Shown here: piece after piece, positions 6,803-8,812 of the stretch | Layout: each line of letters opens with the position of its first letter | Numbering within the stretch: position 1 is the first letter of the stretch | Assembly: GCA_041588495.1 (NCBI GenBank) | Contig: JBFGWM010000114.1 | Location: 1-8,812, forward strand | Length of the DNA: 8,812 bases | Origin: JBFGWM01 sp041588495 | GTDB lineage: Bacteria; Pseudomonadota; Gammaproteobacteria; Pseudomonadales; JBFGWM01 | Reading direction: 5' to 3' | Made by a program: the position numbers and the translations under genes | The notes under the pieces: model-generated | The model's database searches: none | What the model was told of the DNA's origin: nothing | What the model saw: only the letters and a program-made list of their open reading frames with translations

Positions 6803-7363
6803 ATGAATATCCTGAACCTTCATGGTTTTGCCTCGGCCGGGAACAATGGAGCGGCCGAGGTCCTGCGCCAGACCTTCCCAGAAGCCGTTATCGAGTCCCC
6901 CGACCTTCCCGTATCCCCCCGCGAAGCCCTGCGGGTGGCGGGCAGCGCTCTGAACAGCATGCTCAACACCCATGGAACCTGCATCGTGGGCAGTTCGTTC
7001 GGTGGTCTCTACGCGGCCATACTCGGCGCGTTTCACCCGGTGAAAACCGTATTGATCAATCCGTCTTTCTGGCCCCACGAGACCCTCGCAGACCGTGTCG
7101 GAACCGTGGAGAACCTGCGTACCGGGGAAGCATTCGAGTGGACCCGGGAGCATGTCGCCCAGGCGATGCTCGTCGCCGGCCTGCCACGGCCCCTGGCTGC
7201 AAACCGCGCCCTGGTGTTTCTGGGCGGCCAGGACGACGTGATACGCCTGCCGGAGACCCGGAGCGAGTTGCGGCACTGCCGGGTGATCGAGGACGAGACC
7301 CAGGGCCACCGTTTCGATCTTTCGCCCCATGCCGATACGTTGCGGGAATTTCTGCTGAACTGA
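6803..7363 (+). CDS. YqiA/UPF0227-type alpha/beta hydrolase (putative esterase)
   Basis: This 186-residue protein starts at ATG 6803 with MNILNLHGFAS, the usual opening of the YqiA/YcfP (UPF0227) group. The frame stays open further upstream, but the family alignment begins exactly here. The nucleophile elbow is VGSSFGGLYA (62-71), with Ser65 as the catalytic serine. KTVLINPSFWP (81-91) follows as in other members. The acid is likely Asp144 or Asp145 in GGQDDVI, and the base is His169 in TQGHRFD. Length and motif order are complete. These enzymes are small cytoplasmic hydrolases; E. coli YqiA acts on short-chain acyl and CoA esters in vitro, but the physiological substrate is unknown. No strong Shine-Dalgarno is seen. 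It is divergent from the flavoprotein operon and ends 19 bases before the convergent HIT gene. Confidence 0.85.
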   Translation: MNILNLHGFASAGNNGAAEVLRQTFPEAVIESPDLPVSPREALRVAGSALNSMLNTHGTCIVGSSFGGLYAAILGAFHPVKTVLINPSFWPHETLADRVGTVENLRTGEAFEWTREHVAQAMLVAGLPRPLAANRALVFLGGQDDVIRLPETRSELRHCRVIEDETQGHRFDLSPHADTLREFLLN

Positions 7364-7382
7364 CCGCGACGGACGATCCTGC

Positions 7383-7769
7383 TCAGAACAGTTTCTGCTG
7401 GTAGTCGCCTTTTCCCGGTATCACCCCGCGCACGCCGCCACGCGGATTCTTCGCGTCGCCTGCACGCCGGGGAATGAGGTGCACGTGGCAGTGAAACACG
7501 GTCTGGCCGGCGGCCTTCCCGATATTGATGCCGACGTTGAAACCCGCGATGCCTGAGTCATCCGCGAGCAGGGCGGCATGCTCGGCCTTCAACAGCGCGT
7601 TGCAGGCGGCCATCTCCTCATCGCTGAGCTGAAAATACTGCTCGACGTGGCGGAACGGGATCACCAGGGTGTGTCCCGGGCTGACCGGGAAGCGGTCGCG
7701 GATCGCAAACGCATGCGCGTTGCGGGCCACGACCTCGGCATCATCGATGCTGCAGAATACGCATCCCAC
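7383..7769 (-). CDS. HIT-family (histidine triad) hydrolase/nucleotide-binding protein
   Basis: This small cytoplasmic protein has the defining HCHVHLIP triad (93-100; His93, His95, His97), in which the middle His attacks the alpha-phosphate of nucleotidyl substrates. CVFC (3-6) is the usual N-terminal zinc pair of this group, and RDRFPVSPGHTLVIPFRHV (24-42) and FNVGINIGKAAGQT (77-90) are typical HIT segments. I chose the GTG at 7769 (128 residues): GGAG at 7779-7782 is nine bases upstream and the product begins MGCVFC, as family members do. A TTG at 7787 would add six residues but has no visible ribosome site. It follows ureG by 35 bases on the same strand and is probably a read-through passenger of the urease operon, since HIT proteins have no known role in urease assembly. 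Confidence 0.9.
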   Translation of the reverse strand: MGCVFCSIDDAEVVARNAHAFAIRDRFPVSPGHTLVIPFRHVEQYFQLSDEEMAACNALLKAEHAALLADDSGIAGFNVGINIGKAAGQTVFHCHVHLIPRRAGDAKNPRGGVRGVIPGKGDYQQKLF

Positions 7770-7778
7770 GCTGACGTT

Positions 7779-7782
7779 CTCC
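7779..7782 (-). promoter_or_regulatory. Ribosome binding site deciding the HIT gene start
   Basis: GGAG on the minus strand lies nine bases before the GTG at 7769, inside the extra coding length that the alternative TTG start at 7787 would require. It supports the shorter protein. Confidence 0.5.
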
Positions 7783-7804
7783 GGCAACGGGCTTGGTTGC
7801 CGGC

Positions 7805-8437
7805 TCAGGCAGGCTCGGCGACGTTCTTCCGGTCGAGCATCCCCTCGCGCACGATGAACTCGCGGATCTGCTCGAGACCCTCGCCGCTTTTCAGGTTGCT
7901 GAACACGAACGGGCGCTCGCCGCGCATGCGCCGGGCGTCGCGGTCCATGACCTCGAGAGAGGCGCCGACCAGCGGGGCGAGGTCGGTCTTGTTGATGATC
8001 AGCAGGTCGGAGCGGGTGATGCCGGGCCCACCCTTGCGCGGAATCTTGTCGCCGGCGCTGACGTCGATCACGTAAATCGTGAGATCGGCGAGTTCCGGGC
8101 TGAAGGTGGCGCTGAGGTTGTCGCCGCCGCTCTCGATGAGCACGAAGTCGAGTTCGGGAAAGCGCGCGACCAGGTCCTCGACGGCGGCGAGGTTCATCGA
8201 GGCATCCTCGCGGATTGCCGTGTGCGGACAGCCGCCGGTCTCGACGCCGGCGATGCGTTCCTCTTCCAGCGCGGCGCTGCGGATCAGGAACTGCTGGTCC
8301 TCGCGGGTGTAGATGTCATTGGTGACCACCGCGATTTCGTACTCCTCGCGCATCATCTTGCAGATGCGGTCGAGCAGGGCGGTCTTTCCGGAGCCGACCG
8401 GACCGCCGACGCCAATGCGCAAAACATTCTTGTTCAT
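7805..8437 (-). CDS. ureG: Urease accessory GTPase UreG
   Basis: UreG is the SIMIBI-class GTPase that, with UreE, UreF and UreD/H, delivers nickel to apo-urease in the cytoplasm at the cost of GTP hydrolysis. The 210-residue protein is a full, normal length. Motifs are intact: P-loop GPVGSGKT (12-19), NDIYTREDQQF (40-50), GVETGGCPHTAIREDAS (64-80) with the CPH nickel/zinc site (70-72), ESGGDNLSATFSPELAD (102-118) and NKTD (149-152) for guanine recognition. I start it at ATG 8437, which gives the standard MNKNVLRIGVGGPVGSGKT N-terminus and has GAGGT nine bases upstream. The frame is open for 24 more codons, but those run into ureF. It lies 22 bases after ureF and is followed by the HIT gene. 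Nothing unusual is seen; the urease structural genes should lie beyond the right edge. Confidence 0.97.
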   Translation of the reverse strand: MNKNVLRIGVGGPVGSGKTALLDRICKMMREEYEIAVVTNDIYTREDQQFLIRSAALEEERIAGVETGGCPHTAIREDASMNLAAVEDLVARFPELDFVLIESGGDNLSATFSPELADLTIYVIDVSAGDKIPRKGGPGITRSDLLIINKTDLAPLVGASLEVMDRDARRMRGERPFVFSNLKSGEGLEQIREFIVREGMLDRKNVAEPA

Positions 8438-8459
8438 GGGATCGTTACCTCGTGCTGAT

Positions 8460-8812
8460 TCATGACCGGAACAACCGGGTGTACTGGGTTTCGTGGCGCG
8501 CGCTGGCAAACGTGGCGCCTGGCAATGACAGGCCGATGTCTTCGTCGGCCAGTTGCAGGCCGCCTTCCACGGCTTCCTGCAGGGGTGCGGACATCTCCAG
8601 CAACAGGCGCTGGCCGGCGAGCTGGCCCAGGGGCACCAGCTTGAGCGCGGCCATCACCGTGTTCTCCAGCCACGACCAGGCGTGGCCGAGTGCAGCATCA
8701 CGAACCGGGATGTTCCAGGTCGTGGCGGCGAAGGCGAATGCGGAAAGCTGGGTGTGATCGTTTTCTTTCTCGAGCTGATCGCAGCCGGCGACCTGCAAGC
8801 CCTCCAGCAGGC
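8460..8812 (-). CDS. ureF: Urease accessory protein UreF, C-terminal half (5' end outside the window)
   Basis: About 117 residues of the C-terminal half of UreF are present; the frame is open to the right edge, so the start lies outside. UreF is the all-helical scaffold that binds UreD/H and the UreG dimer in the nickel-insertion complex and governs UreG GTPase activity. The family signature WLENTVMAALKLVPLGQLAG and the closing QYTRLFRS are both clear. UreF is normally about 225-230 residues, so roughly half is missing at the window edge, not through damage. It is transcribed just before ureG with a 22-base gap. Confidence 0.93.
   Translation of the reverse strand, partial: LLEGLQVAGCDQLEKENDHTQLSAFAFAATTWNIPVRDAALGHAWSWLENTVMAALKLVPLGQLAGQRLLLEMSAPLQEAVEGGLQLADEDIGLSLPGATFASARHETQYTRLFRS

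Noticed and set aside
8438..8509. N-terminal extension of UreG by 24 codons
   Set aside because: It would overlap ureF, and the standard UreG N-terminus starts at ATG 8437 with a good ribosome site.

Overview
The window is a GC-rich, gene-dense chromosomal stretch that looks gammaproteobacterial. Support for this comes from the ureF-ureG order with typical proteobacterial sequences, a YqiA/UPF0227 hydrolase, GTG and TTG starts, and tightly overlapping genes. A finer placement, such as a chemolithotrophic Chromatiales-type bacterium, would be a guess. Both ends cut through genes: the first gene lacks its 5' end and ureF, on the minus strand, lacks its N-terminal half. No rRNA, tRNA, CRISPR array, insertion sequence or long repeat was seen, and no stretch above 300 bases lacks a gene.

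Region 1 (1-4439, plus strand) is a two-gene unit. A Mur-ligase-fold protein of the poly-gamma-glutamate synthase PgsB/CapB type is followed, with overlapping stop and start (ATTGA), by a 900-residue membrane sensor: CHASE2, three membrane helices, GAF-like, PAS-like and a histidine-kinase-like module. The ligase is much larger than PgsB, with a helical insertion and a long helical tail. The kinase module has lost the phospho-acceptor His and key ATP-site residues. This pair is the best candidate in the window for an undescribed system, perhaps an envelope or polymer ligase under a signal-sensing pseudokinase.

Region 2 (4440-4891, plus strand) is a short AT-richer regulatory region followed by a 110-residue ArsR-family repressor. 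The repressor resembles the BigR/SqrR/YgaV thiol-persulfide sensors but contains no cysteine. A palindrome close to the SqrR operator pattern lies upstream.

Region 3 (4880-6668, minus strand) is a compact operon that runs tail to tail into arsR with a 12-base overlap. In transcription order it holds a possible short Cys-rich ORF, an unrecognised 189-residue protein with a weak macro-domain-like look, and an FAD/NAD(P) oxidoreductase of the NDH-2/SelD-fusion type. They are joined by GTGA and ATGA overlaps.

Region 4 (6803-7363, plus strand) is a YqiA-like alpha/beta hydrolase, transcribed divergently from region 3.

Region 5 (7383-8812, minus strand) holds the end of a urease accessory operon, ureF (partial) and ureG, followed by a HIT-family hydrolase. 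It converges on the yqiA-like gene.
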